Shown here: one piece after another, positions 16,652-24,389 of the stretch
Layout of the letters: every line of letters begins with the position of its first letter
How positions within the stretch are numbered: position 1 is the stretch's first letter
NCBI GenBank assembly: GCA_905221605.1
Contig: CAJNDS010000913.1
Location: forward strand, 262,158-294,657
Reading direction: 5' to 3'
Origin: Symbiodinium natans
Taxonomy: Eukaryota > Sar > Dinophyceae > Suessiales > Symbiodiniaceae
DNA length: 32,500 nt
Made by a program: the position numbers and the translations under genes
Notes under the pieces: generated by a model
Told to the model about the DNA's origin: nothing
The model's input: the letters and a program-made list of their open reading frames with translations, nothing else
Databases searched by the model: none

Positions 16652-18826
16652 TTATACTTCCGATGGATCAGCGAAACCTGCTTCCACCAAGAACTTCGGG
16701 GGAACAACAGCATATCGGCTTAGGTTTGCAGGCCACTCCGCAAGGAGAAACGCCGCGGTTATGTCTGTCGAAGCCCCAAACCACCTCAAAGCAGCTGCCA
16801 GCGTTAGGGCCGTCCTGAAGGATTCCACACTCGCACCCCCTGCACACAGCGATCCATAGCTGGGCTCTGCCTCTGCGAAATTTCCGCACAGCACTAGGCG
16901 AAACTTCCGCCGGAAACCATCTCCCTTTGTTGTCGGCGGCTTCAGAGTTGCCACTCCCTTTACCAGTCGTAGAAGCCCTTCTCGCTCAAGTCGTTTGGCC
17001 TCGGACATAGACATCCTCCGCAAGGTGCCTCCGTCAAAGAGCGTTCCCAGTTCCTTGGCGAACGAGCCCTTCCACTTTTCCAGGCTCTGTCTCACCTGGT
17101 TCATCGGCACATTGTGAACCACCTTCAGGTCCTCTCCGTTCAACGCCTCCAGCAGGCTCTCGTACAGCGGTTCCTCGCCAACTGCTGCAGCCTTTAAGCA
17201 TGCCCCAAGCTGCTGATCATCTCCCTTCCGGGACAACTCGGCAATCTTTTCAACCAAGCCGGCAACAACTTGATCGACTCGTTCTGCTCCCGCCCTTACT
17301 TCATCTCCAGCGCGAGCGATGTCCTCCACCAACGAGGCCTCCTCTTCAAGCAGAAAACACAATCGTTCACCCCTCTCTTGGAGATCTTCAAGCAGCTGCG
17401 CTTGATCATCAGCTATCCCTTCCAGCTGTTCTTGCAGAGCTTCTGGATCTGCCCCACACACAAACGCGCTTGTTTCCTGCTCAAACGACGGCCTCAAAAG
17501 GTGGAAGGCGACTTCCTCCTCCTCATCGTCATCTGCGAAGTGCTTGACAACTCTCTGACCGCTTACCTGAGGACCTTGCTCCGGAGTAGAAGGAAGAGAC
17601 GTTGAAGATTCCGGCAACACAAAACCCAAGGTCGTCAATGTTCTCCTGTCCTCTTCAAGCAGATTCTGTAGGCGTGGGCAGTAAGTGACTAGGACCAATC
17701 TTTCCCCTTTGTGAGGTTGAGCTTCATGCCATTTCTCTGGAGCAAAGGAGACCGTCTCACCCTGCTTTAGTTCCTGCAGATGGCCCTTGACAAAGACACC
17801 CGGCTTCACCTCCCTCGAAACAGTGCCATTCTCATCTTCATACCACACACCACCTCCTTGGAACGAAGTGATAGCACTCACGGTGTTCAAAGTTCCACAT
17901 TGGTTTCGAAGATCACGATGGCAGTTCAGGGCAGAGTCCTTGGCTAACCCTATAGCTGCAAACTCCTTGATGCCAAACTTGTTCTGGGCAAACTTCACCA
18001 AATATCTAGTCGTCCAAGGCATTCTTTTCGAACCCGTCCTCAAGCCAGCAATGCCCCCGCGCGTGAACATGCCAGTAAACCACGCTGTTGTCCTAGGACC
18101 AGGTTGGCGACGAGCAGCTCGACTATAGATTTGCCTCACCTTCTCCAATTTGTCGAACAAGTTCTGAAGAGCTTCAAAGGTGTAGACTTCATCCTTGCTC
18201 AGGAGCTCCGCTAAGATTTCGGCCTCTTCCTCAGGATCAGACAGGGGTTTCAAAGCCTTGATTGCTGTCTTCGTAGTGAGCCTCCTCCTCAGCGTTTGTC
18301 CATGCTGTTCTTCTCCAAAGCCAAACTCGTTTTCAGGTAGGAGTACGTGGCCTCTATCTACAGGTTCAGACCGTGCCCGTCGTGGAACTGTTGCTTCACC
18401 TTCAGACATAGGCCGTCGTAGCTCAGGACACACAACTCCCTCCACTCTCATCGGAGGAGATGATTTGGTTCGCATCCGTCGACGAAGTGGAGCTTCTTCA
18501 GGTAAAGGATCAGATCGTGGTTCACGAGGCCGCCCCCTCCTTTCCACCTCCTCTGCCACTTCAGTAGGGTCCACAAGGCCGCCCTTATGTGAGATGTCAA
18601 AGTGAACTTCCCCTCCTTGAACCAAACGACATGCCCATTCCTCAAATCGGGAGAAGGACCTACACACTTCCCCGTCTCCCACTTCGACTCCAAATCCGTC
18701 CATCCTCTTCCATACCAGACCCTCCTCCTCACCTCTACAGGTGCGCCAAAAGGAGCCGGCGGAGGCTTTCGTCCCAAGGCGAGTTCTCTTTGTTGCCAAG
18801 CCACGAAGGTGAAAGCATACGGCCAA
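16652..18826 (-). CDS. Copia integrase C-terminus, oxygenase-like domain, acidic linker and reverse transcriptase N-terminus
   Basis: True coding in this frame starts near 18570 (HKGGLVDPTEVAEEV), continuing the integrase C-terminus of the preceding frame. Residues about 255-385 form a domain with HRD at 303-305, GGGVWYEDE, WHEAQ with H367, and GERLVLVTY with R376. Residues 435-540 are acidic and helical (ADDDEEEEVAF, EEEASLVEDIA). Reverse transcriptase begins at about 600 with RRKFRLVLCGNF, GGASVESFRTALTLAAAL and the first catalytic aspartate in STDITAAFLLAEWP. The frame ends in a TAA at 16652-16654 directly before conserved codons reading LYGLRESPSIW, so the stop is a lesion rather than a natural end. 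Confidence 0.85.
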   Translation of the reverse strand: MAVCFHLRGLATKRTRLGTKASAGSFWRTCRGEEEGLVWKRMDGFGVEVGDGEVCRSFSRFEEWACRLVQGGEVHFDISHKGGLVDPTEVAEEVERRGRPREPRSDPLPEEAPLRRRMRTKSSPPMRVEGVVCPELRRPMSEGEATVPRRARSEPVDRGHVLLPENEFGFGEEQHGQTLRRRLTTKTAIKALKPLSDPEEEAEILAELLSKDEVYTFEALQNLFDKLEKVRQIYSRAARRQPGPRTTAWFTGMFTRGGIAGLRTGSKRMPWTTRYLVKFAQNKFGIKEFAAIGLAKDSALNCHRDLRNQCGTLNTVSAITSFQGGGVWYEDENGTVSREVKPGVFVKGHLQELKQGETVSFAPEKWHEAQPHKGERLVLVTYCPRLQNLLEEDRRTLTTLGFVLPESSTSLPSTPEQGPQVSGQRVVKHFADDDEEEEVAFHLLRPSFEQETSAFVCGADPEALQEQLEGIADDQAQLLEDLQERGERLCFLLEEEASLVEDIARAGDEVRAGAERVDQVVAGLVEKIAELSRKGDDQQLGACLKAAAVGEEPLYESLLEALNGEDLKVVHNVPMNQVRQSLEKWKGSFAKELGTLFDGGTLRRMSMSEAKRLEREGLLRLVKGVATLKPPTTKGDGFRRKFRLVLCGNFAEAEPSYGSLCAGGASVESFRTALTLAAALRWFGASTDITAAFLLAEWPANLSRYAVVPPKFLVEAGFADPSEV
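17672..18064 (-). other. 2-oxoglutarate/Fe(II) oxygenase-like domain inside the retrotransposon polyprotein
   Basis: Within the frame 18826-16652, residues about 255-385 contain H303-x-D305 (17920-17912), a distal H367 (17728-17726) and R376 (17701-17699). In 2-oxoglutarate oxygenases an HxD pair and a distal His bind iron, and an Arg or Lys about 9-10 residues later binds the co-substrate; the spacing here fits. The surrounding pattern (NTVSAITSFQGGGVWYEDE, LKQGETVSFAPEKWHE, GERLVLVTY) reads as alternating short strands, as in a double-stranded beta-helix. No standard copia element has such a domain between integrase and reverse transcriptase. The assignment rests on motifs only. Confidence 0.6.
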
Positions 18827-21504
18827 CAGCTCACGGGTAGATCGGAACCAAACAAGGCTGCCTTGGCTCGTCTTTTGAGGATCTTTACAGCAGCTTCGGC
18901 CTTCCCGTTGCTCTGTGGTTGTTGAGCCTCACCAGTGGTTTGGAGGATATCATGCTGTCTCAGCCAGGTTCGCATCACCGAGCTGGTCATTTCACGAGCT
19001 CTGTCGCTGTGCACTCTCACCACCGGCAAACCCTCTGCCCGAAGCTGAAGGTATATTTGTTGAACTCCAGCAAGAACCTCCCTCGTACTTCTCGATTTCA
19101 AGGGGACTGCGTAATACACCGTTTGATACTCCATAGTGTCACCAATCTCCTTGAAGAGTTCCTTGAACCTCGCCTCGTCTTGGTCGCACTCCTTTTCATC
19201 TTCGGGAAGAAGTCTCTCCCTCTTTTCTTCCACATCCTCAAAGATGTCACCAAGGTTGACGCCTGCACCGTCATCTTCTTCAGATTCTGGCCCATCTTCT
19301 CCTGTTTCATCCGGGGCAACGGGAGCATCCCTGTATCCTTCCAAACGGGGAAGGATGTACGAGCCGACAAGGACATAGCGAAATCCTTTGTTTTCTCCAA
19401 ACTCACCCTTCTCCCTGAATGGACCGGCTATGTCCAGAGATAGGGCGTAACAAGACGGAGCAACAATTCTTCGATGCGACCTTCCTGTAGCCGATGATCT
19501 TACACAGGTACGGCACCGGTGTCCGTCACGAATGTGTCGTTGCCACCGCCGAAGTTCGGGTTCCGACATTGAACTCAGAGGCCCCTCAAATCTCTGCAAC
19601 ATACGAGCAATTTCCAACTTTCCAGGCTCCCTTTTCCAGTCCAAAGCACCCTGAAGCAACACTTGATGAATTGAGGTAGGCCATGAAGTAGGGAAGCTCC
19701 GCGCCTTTCCACCAGGTCCAACTTCCCCTTCCAGCATCGCTTCTTTCAGTCCTTCAAGCACGAGGTTGGTGGCCAGAACGAAGGAGTCGCCACTGTCACT
19801 CAAGTCCAGCTGCGAAAGAGGGACTCCCAATTCTTCCTCAAACCTTACCCATGAATCCTCTTTCCACAACGACGAAGAGCTGGAACCTCCAAGCGCTAGA
19901 AACGGTCGCCGAAGAGCAAGGTTCATCGCAGCCTGCTTGGCGACTAGCCAAATCCATTGGACCTTGGAGAAGACTTCATTGTTCATAGATGGCCATCCGA
20001 GTATCCCTTCCAGCTGTCCCCTCATAGCAGCCCAGAGAAGTGCCCGATAGGCAGGACTATCTCCCTTCAGTGAGAAGAACTTGCTGCGATCCACGGAAAA
20101 GTCGATGTAGATCACATTATTGTCCTCCAAAATCTTATAGTCAGTGACCTGCCCTGAGCCACAAACACGCACAACCCAGCGTTTGCACATCATCATCTTT
20201 CGAGTCGCACGATTCACAGGGAGTGCCTTGAGCCTTTTCCATCCTGCAGCATCACTAGCGTCCACCTCCTGTGCGATCAAGCCAATCTCGGTCTCAGACA
20301 AGGTTCCCAAAGGACAGCTCGGATGCATCAGAGCCTTGGCTGCTCCGGCCCTTTCTCCCTCTTGGACATATCGACGAAGTTCCCAGGTGAAGCTCGGGGT
20401 TTGCTCGGTAGCGATCAGCGCACAAGCAGTTTGCACGGTCTGCTGCCTCAGCTTCTCCACGTTCTTTTCTTCAAGTTGTGCAATGAGCTCCAAGGCCTGC
20501 GACTCTATCAGCATCGGAAAAGGTCCGCGCGTGAACGTCTTCAAAACACCGTGAACTGGGTGCTCAATCCGTAGTCCTTGGCGACGAGACCAATGAAGCT
20601 CACAACCCAGTTCCTGAACTAGAAGCCCCAGGGGAAGTATTGGATGTTGAACCTCACCATGTTGAGCATCAAGAAGTAGGGACCCTCCAGCTGACTGATG
20701 CAGAACGATCTTCTGACCATTGGCCAATTCGACTTGCACAGGTACCCCTTCCGAATACTCATTCCCCTTTGAAGACCTGAGGACGTGACTCGCCCCTGAG
20801 TCCAGGAGAGCAGCCCGATTATCCACTTCATCCCTCATGGCAGCAATGGTACCCGAGAGGCTCAGGAGGGACTCATCCACGGACATTCGCAACATGTTGA
20901 TCTTTGCCAAACGACTCAGCATCGCATTGGCCTCTTGCAACGACTCCTTAACCTCGTTTGTCGAGCCCGTGCCTGCAGAGGGCGTAGTGACCGATTCTCG
21001 TCCTGCAGCTGTAGAGGATGCCATAGCAACTGTAGGGGACTGCCCTGGATTTGCAGTCTGCGGAGCAACTGCAGCAGCCGTTTGCAACGACTCAAGAAGT
21101 GCAAGCTGATGTTGACGTGCGTTGGCCTCAGCTGAACCCACTGGTGCCCCAACCATGGAAGACGAAGGCCCAGAGCCCACTGACGCTCCAGCCGTGGAAG
21201 ACGAAGCCCCAGAGCCCACTGTTGCCCCTGGTTTAGAGCCTCGCTGTTCCTTGGATGCCACGGCGGGACACAATCTCTTGGTGTGTTCCTTCGACCCGCA
21301 CTCCCAACAACGGCTCTTCCGATCCTCTTTGCTGGCAAAGGAATGCTCAAACTTGTACTGCGCTCCTCGAGTACAACCCTTGTCACTTGTCTGTCGCGAA
21401 GAACTTGCAGGGCTTAGCTCCAGAGCCTGGCTTCTTGGGAGACGGCGGAGAGGAAGACTCCCCCGTCCCAGCTGCAGCTCCAATAGCCCGGACTTTAGCT
21501 CCAT
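18448..21504 (-). CDS. Copia gag C-terminus, protease and integrase
   Basis: True coding in this frame begins about 21385, after the 7-bp duplication; the upstream 40 residues are out of frame. A CCCH-like finger (C44, Y50, H54) is followed by a CCHC knuckle C66-x2-C69-x4-H74-x4-C79. After a Ser/Ala/Gly-rich linker comes the protease motif ALLDSGASH (D235). The pre-integrase zinc region has HIRDGHRCRTC. The integrase core has D691 (LSLDIAGPF), D834 (VHSDRAREM) and E870 (SNGKAEAAVKI), with exactly 35 residues between the last two. An acidic insertion of about 80 residues separates D691 and D834. The frame is lost near 18570. Confidence 0.88.
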   Translation of the reverse strand: MELKSGLLELQLGRGSLPLRRLPRSQALELSPASSSRQTSDKGCTRGAQYKFEHSFASKEDRKSRCWECGSKEHTKRLCPAVASKEQRGSKPGATVGSGASSSTAGASVGSGPSSSMVGAPVGSAEANARQHQLALLESLQTAAAVAPQTANPGQSPTVAMASSTAAGRESVTTPSAGTGSTNEVKESLQEANAMLSRLAKINMLRMSVDESLLSLSGTIAAMRDEVDNRAALLDSGASHVLRSSKGNEYSEGVPVQVELANGQKIVLHQSAGGSLLLDAQHGEVQHPILPLGLLVQELGCELHWSRRQGLRIEHPVHGVLKTFTRGPFPMLIESQALELIAQLEEKNVEKLRQQTVQTACALIATEQTPSFTWELRRYVQEGERAGAAKALMHPSCPLGTLSETEIGLIAQEVDASDAAGWKRLKALPVNRATRKMMMCKRWVVRVCGSGQVTDYKILEDNNVIYIDFSVDRSKFFSLKGDSPAYRALLWAAMRGQLEGILGWPSMNNEVFSKVQWIWLVAKQAAMNLALRRPFLALGGSSSSSLWKEDSWVRFEEELGVPLSQLDLSDSGDSFVLATNLVLEGLKEAMLEGEVGPGGKARSFPTSWPTSIHQVLLQGALDWKREPGKLEIARMLQRFEGPLSSMSEPELRRWQRHIRDGHRCRTCVRSSATGRSHRRIVAPSCYALSLDIAGPFREKGEFGENKGFRYVLVGSYILPRLEGYRDAPVAPDETGEDGPESEEDDGAGVNLGDIFEDVEEKRERLLPEDEKECDQDEARFKELFKEIGDTMEYQTVYYAVPLKSRSTREVLAGVQQIYLQLRAEGLPVVRVHSDRAREMTSSVMRTWLRQHDILQTTGEAQQPQSNGKAEAAVKILKRRAKAALFGSDLPVSCWPYAFTFVAWQQRELALGRKPPPAPFGAPVEVRRRVWYGRGWTDLESKWETGKCVGPSPDLRNGHVVWFKEGKFTLTSHIRAALWTLLKWQRRWKGGGGLVNHDLILYLKKLHFVDGCEPNHLLR

Positions 21505-21955
21505 CTTGAGGGTTTGTCATGGTTCTGGTGGCTGCAGTCTTGGGGATAACCTGTTGCAGCTCTGCCAAGATCGTGTTGTAATACCTCACGACGGCCTCCA
21601 CAGTAGGTCTTCCCTGCAGTTGCAAATCGTTCTCCACCAAGGCCACCCTGAACTTCACCTCTTGGTTCGCCTCCAGCGCCTTGGTGGCAATCATCTTCAC
21701 ACCCCGAAGCAGGATGCTCGCATCTGGAACTGCCACACCCATATCCGCAGCTCTCTCCAAGTACCTCCTCCACTTCCTCAAGGCATTGATGCAATCTTGC
21801 GGATGCTCACCACACGGACTGCCTTCCAGCTGCCTCAGGATCGAGGCCCTCTCCGGCGCCCCGCCCGGTTGATATAGAACATGGAGCCGAAAAAGCAACG
21901 AGGGTACGGAGGCCACACGGTGGGTAATGATCTCATCCTTCACGGTCTTCCTCAT
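21383..21955 (-). CDS. Copia gag, central capsid-like part
   Basis: The frame reads RVASVPSLLFRLHVLYQPGG, ERASILRQLEG, ALRKWRRYLERA, VAVPDASILLRGVKM and VKFRVALVENDLQL. This helical pattern is typical of dinoflagellate copia gag proteins as remembered and resembles a retrotransposon capsid core. It ends KPCKFFATDK at a TGA created by a 7-bp duplication (21379-21391); the next frame continues directly with GCTRG. It takes over from the upstream gag frame near 21950. Confidence 0.75.
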   Translation of the reverse strand: MRKTVKDEIITHRVASVPSLLFRLHVLYQPGGAPERASILRQLEGSPCGEHPQDCINALRKWRRYLERAADMGVAVPDASILLRGVKMIATKALEANQEVKFRVALVENDLQLQGRPTVEAVVRYYNTILAELQQVIPKTAATRTMTNPQDGAKVRAIGAAAGTGESSSPPSPKKPGSGAKPCKFFATDK

Positions 21956-22943
21956 GGTGCGTTGTCACACGCCTTTCCAGGTGAAACCACTGGGGCTGCT
22001 TGAGCTCCGCCGGCACGGTGGGCTCCAAAGTCAGTCGCCTCAGAGGAGTGGCATCCACGTACTGCTGGTACGTGTCTCTTGCCACACCCAAACACGCAAA
22101 AAACCACAAGGTGGCCTTGTCGGACAAGGCTCCAACGGCCTGCTCCGTCTCATACAACCAATCAGCAAACTCCACTGCCGAATCCGGTCCAACCTCAGGC
22201 ATAGCAGGAATCTCCACATTGGCCTTAACATCACCCTCCGACCTCCCAAGATAGACTTGCTGAAGTTGCCGCATTCCCTGAACCAGCAATTGGAGGGGTT
22301 GGTCCACACCGGACCCAAAGGAGCCATCTTCAGGTTGCTTCAGCCCAGGTGGAGCAGGATTTTGGCTTCCTACCCTTGCACTTCTGTCTTCTGCAAACCC
22401 GAAATCAGGACGACCACCGGTCCTCGCATCGTCATTCACTGCACGATCTTCCAGCGGGAGACACCATGGACTGCGACCTGATACTCCAACATCTTGATAT
22501 AGCCCAGGGGGAGCAGGAGGCCCTCCACAAGCGCTTCGGTCTTCACCTCCCGGTTAGCCTCCTGATTCTCTGTCAGAAGGACCAAAAGAGGCCTCTTGAA
22601 GCCTTGCACCCGAATGTGCCTCCTCACTTCCTGGAAAAGCGGGATCCACAGTTGTCCGGCCACCACGATTGGCCAGGGCCTGGCGCAACTGCTCGTTTTG
22701 CAACTTCAAAGCGCCTAGCTCTGCATCTCTCTGTGCCACAGCCACCTCCACAGCCTTCCTCACTTCCTCCATAAGCACCTCTCTGGGCACTCCACTCGAG
22801 GCACTGTCATTGTCACGTGGCGGAAGTTGTGGGGTTGGATTCAGCAAACTGGGACGGCTAGCCCACGTAGGCACACGTCTGAGCGGTACGTCAGCGTCAG
22901 AACACAAAAGCCGAAATGTGCTGTAGTGCCACAGACCACCCAT
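21933..22943 (-). CDS. Copia gag N-terminal part, with one internal stop
   Basis: The first ATG after an upstream in-frame TGA (about 22971) is at 22943-22941. The same frame runs to 21933, broken only by a TAA at 22554-22556. The first 129 residues include a coiled coil (EVLMEEVRKAVEVAVAQRDA, then ALKLQNEQLRQAL). After the stop come a Pro/Gly-rich stretch (GGPPAPPG) and residues with AVEFADWLYETEQAVGALSD, WWF-like ATLWFFACL and QPQWFHLERRV, the entry to the capsid-like region. The frame shifts near 21950. The stop makes translation of the full gag impossible without readthrough. Confidence 0.7.
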
Positions 22944-22971
22944 TGCCTGTTTGGCTACCTGGACGGGTTCT

Positions 22972-23340
22972 GTGTGATATCATGTGATTGAAGCTGCCCG
23001 ATCGAGCACCTTGAACATTGTAGAGGCATAGAATCGAATCCTGGGATCCGGTACGGCTGCCGTGATATTCACAGCGATGGCTGTATCATGGTGGTTCCGG
23101 AACTTCTCCGTGAAGTGCATGCGGCAAGGCTGTGGCTTGCAAACATGCAGCTCAACGCACAACAGCAAAATGTCGCCTGCGACATGCTACTTCATGTTGT
23201 CGGAATTGCGTAACCCTCGTGATAAAATCAATCAGGGTGAAAGCTTCATCAAGCCTTGATTGACCACCGAATCTCATGCAGAAAATTCAACAGCCTTGCA
23301 TTGCAAGCTGCTAGCTAACTGACAGACTAACAAACCAACC
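22972..23340. other. 5' flank of the retrotransposon, no LTR recognised
   Basis: This is where a 5' LTR and primer-binding site would be expected. No sequence complementary to a tRNA 3' end and no match to the 3' flank were recognised by eye. Confidence 0.45.
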
Positions 23341-23724
23341 TACTACTACTACGACGACGACACTACGACGACACTACGACGACACTACGACGACGACGAC
23401 ACTACGACGACGACGACGCCGACCACGACGACCACGACGACCACGACCACCACCACGACCACCACGACCACCACGACCACCACGACCACCACGACCACCA
23501 CGACCACGACGACCACGACCACGACCACCACGACCACGACCACCACCGCCACCACCACCACCACCACGACGACGACGACGACGACTACTACTACTACTAC
23601 TACCAAAACGACGACGACTACAGCTGCTACTATTACTACTGCTACGACCACGACTACCACTACCACGACCGCTACCACTACCAAGACCGCTACTACTACC
23701 AAGACCGCTACCACTACCACTACA
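23341..23724 (+). repeat. (ACN)n array, about 380 bp
   Basis: Nearly every triplet is ACG, ACC or ACT, with the variable base always in the third place. ACG-rich, ACC-rich and ACT-rich sub-blocks alternate. One plus frame reads mostly as threonine and one minus frame as almost pure valine. No non-repetitive coding sequence is attached, so it is treated as a microsatellite. Confidence 0.9.
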
Positions 23725-23802
23725 AGCAGATTTTTCTTCGCACAATCTCCAACGCCAAAGAAGTGCAGGCTCAGCACAAGTTTGCTGGCCAGTACCCAGG
23801 CT

Positions 23803-23908
23803 CTAGGTTCCTGAGTAGTACCCTGTTGCCCTTTTGGTTTTAGGGCTGCGTTATTTAAACCCAAGAGTATCAAAAAGGATACCCGTATTCTAAAGGGTCG
23901 AAGCAGCC
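23803..23908. mobile_element. Second copy of the CTAGGTTCCTGAG mini-element family
   Basis: The first 33 bases match the right terminus of the 13747-13856 element (opposite strand) with one mismatch. Internally it has GGCTGC at 23844-23849 pairing with GCAGCC at 23903-23908, and GAGTATC/GATAC pairing inside. The word GAGTATCAAAAAGG is shared, inverted, with 13783-13795. The far terminus is not clear, so the element may be truncated or its end may lie elsewhere. Confidence 0.6.
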
Positions 23909-24168
23909 TAAACCCCAGTTTAGACGCCGACAGAATTACCGATATTATGGTTCAGATTTCTTTTTATAATTATACTACAAAGGAGCCCAAAACCTATTCT
24001 AGTCGTTAAAGCCCCTATATCATAAATCCCTAATACTCTCGGTACTGCCGGCGCCTGAAGTTCATGGAGGGCTCCGCCCTCGCCAGGCCGGGCGGAGGCC
24101 CCGCCGTTGGAAGTGCCGGCCCGGCCTGACTTTCAGGCAATAGATGTAGTGATAATCGTCGTCCTCGC
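23909..24168. other. AT-rich then GC-rich stretch with a hairpin
   Basis: 23930-24030 is AT-rich without a gene. 24045-24140 is GC-rich and contains the stem CTCCGCCC/GGGCGGAG at about 24072-24097. No function is evident. Confidence 0.5.
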
Positions 24169-24216
<48 letters not shown>

Positions 24217-24281
24217 CGCAGTAGCAGTAGCAGTAGCAGGAGCAGTCGCAGTAGCAGTAGTAGTAGTAGTAGCAGTAGCAG
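24169..24281 (+). repeat. (AGT/AGC)n microsatellite
   Basis: A run of AGT triplets passes into mixed AGC, AGT and CGC triplets. The leucine-rich and threonine-rich frames seen on the minus strand are products of the repeat. Confidence 0.95.
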
Positions 24282-24302
24282 GGTAAACAAAAAAACAGAC
24301 GG

Positions 24303-24346
24303 CCTGCACGGCCGGCACTGCCCGCACGGCCGGCACTGCCTTCACG
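24303..24346 (+). repeat. 18-bp GC-rich tandem repeat, about 2.5 copies
   Basis: The unit CACGGCCGGCACTGCC plus two bases recurs at about 24308 and 24326, with a partial copy after it. Confidence 0.85.
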
Positions 24347-24389
24347 GCCTTACTCAGGTTCCTGTATAGTAGCCTTAGGTCCTGACGTA

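Larger units (their letters stand above)
14588..22943 (-). mobile_element. Degenerate Ty1/copia-type retrotransposon, dinoflagellate class, about 8.4 kb
   Basis: Order on the minus strand is gag, zinc fingers, protease, integrase, an oxygenase-like domain, reverse transcriptase, RNase H and a C-terminal extension. Integrase before reverse transcriptase defines the copia (Pseudoviridae) order. Two premature stops (22554-22556, 16652-16654) and five frame changes (about 21950, 21385, 18570, 16585, 15495) interrupt what would be one polyprotein of about 2,700 residues. Catalytic motifs are largely kept, so decay is recent, or part of it is assembly error. No long terminal repeats or target duplications could be recognised by eye on either side. 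Confidence 0.9.

Noticed and set aside
21379-21391. Programmed frameshift site between gag and pol
   Set aside because: The change sits inside a zinc finger and is a plain 7-bp duplication followed at once by a stop, without a slippery heptamer.
22436-22666. 76-codon minus frame within gag
   Set aside because: The frame containing the TAA at 22554 continues into the rest of gag after the stop, so this other frame is a shadow.
23374-23873. Long minus-strand frames of almost pure valine or Gly/Arg/Ser
   Set aside because: They are produced by the ACN array and have no unique sequence beyond a short flank.
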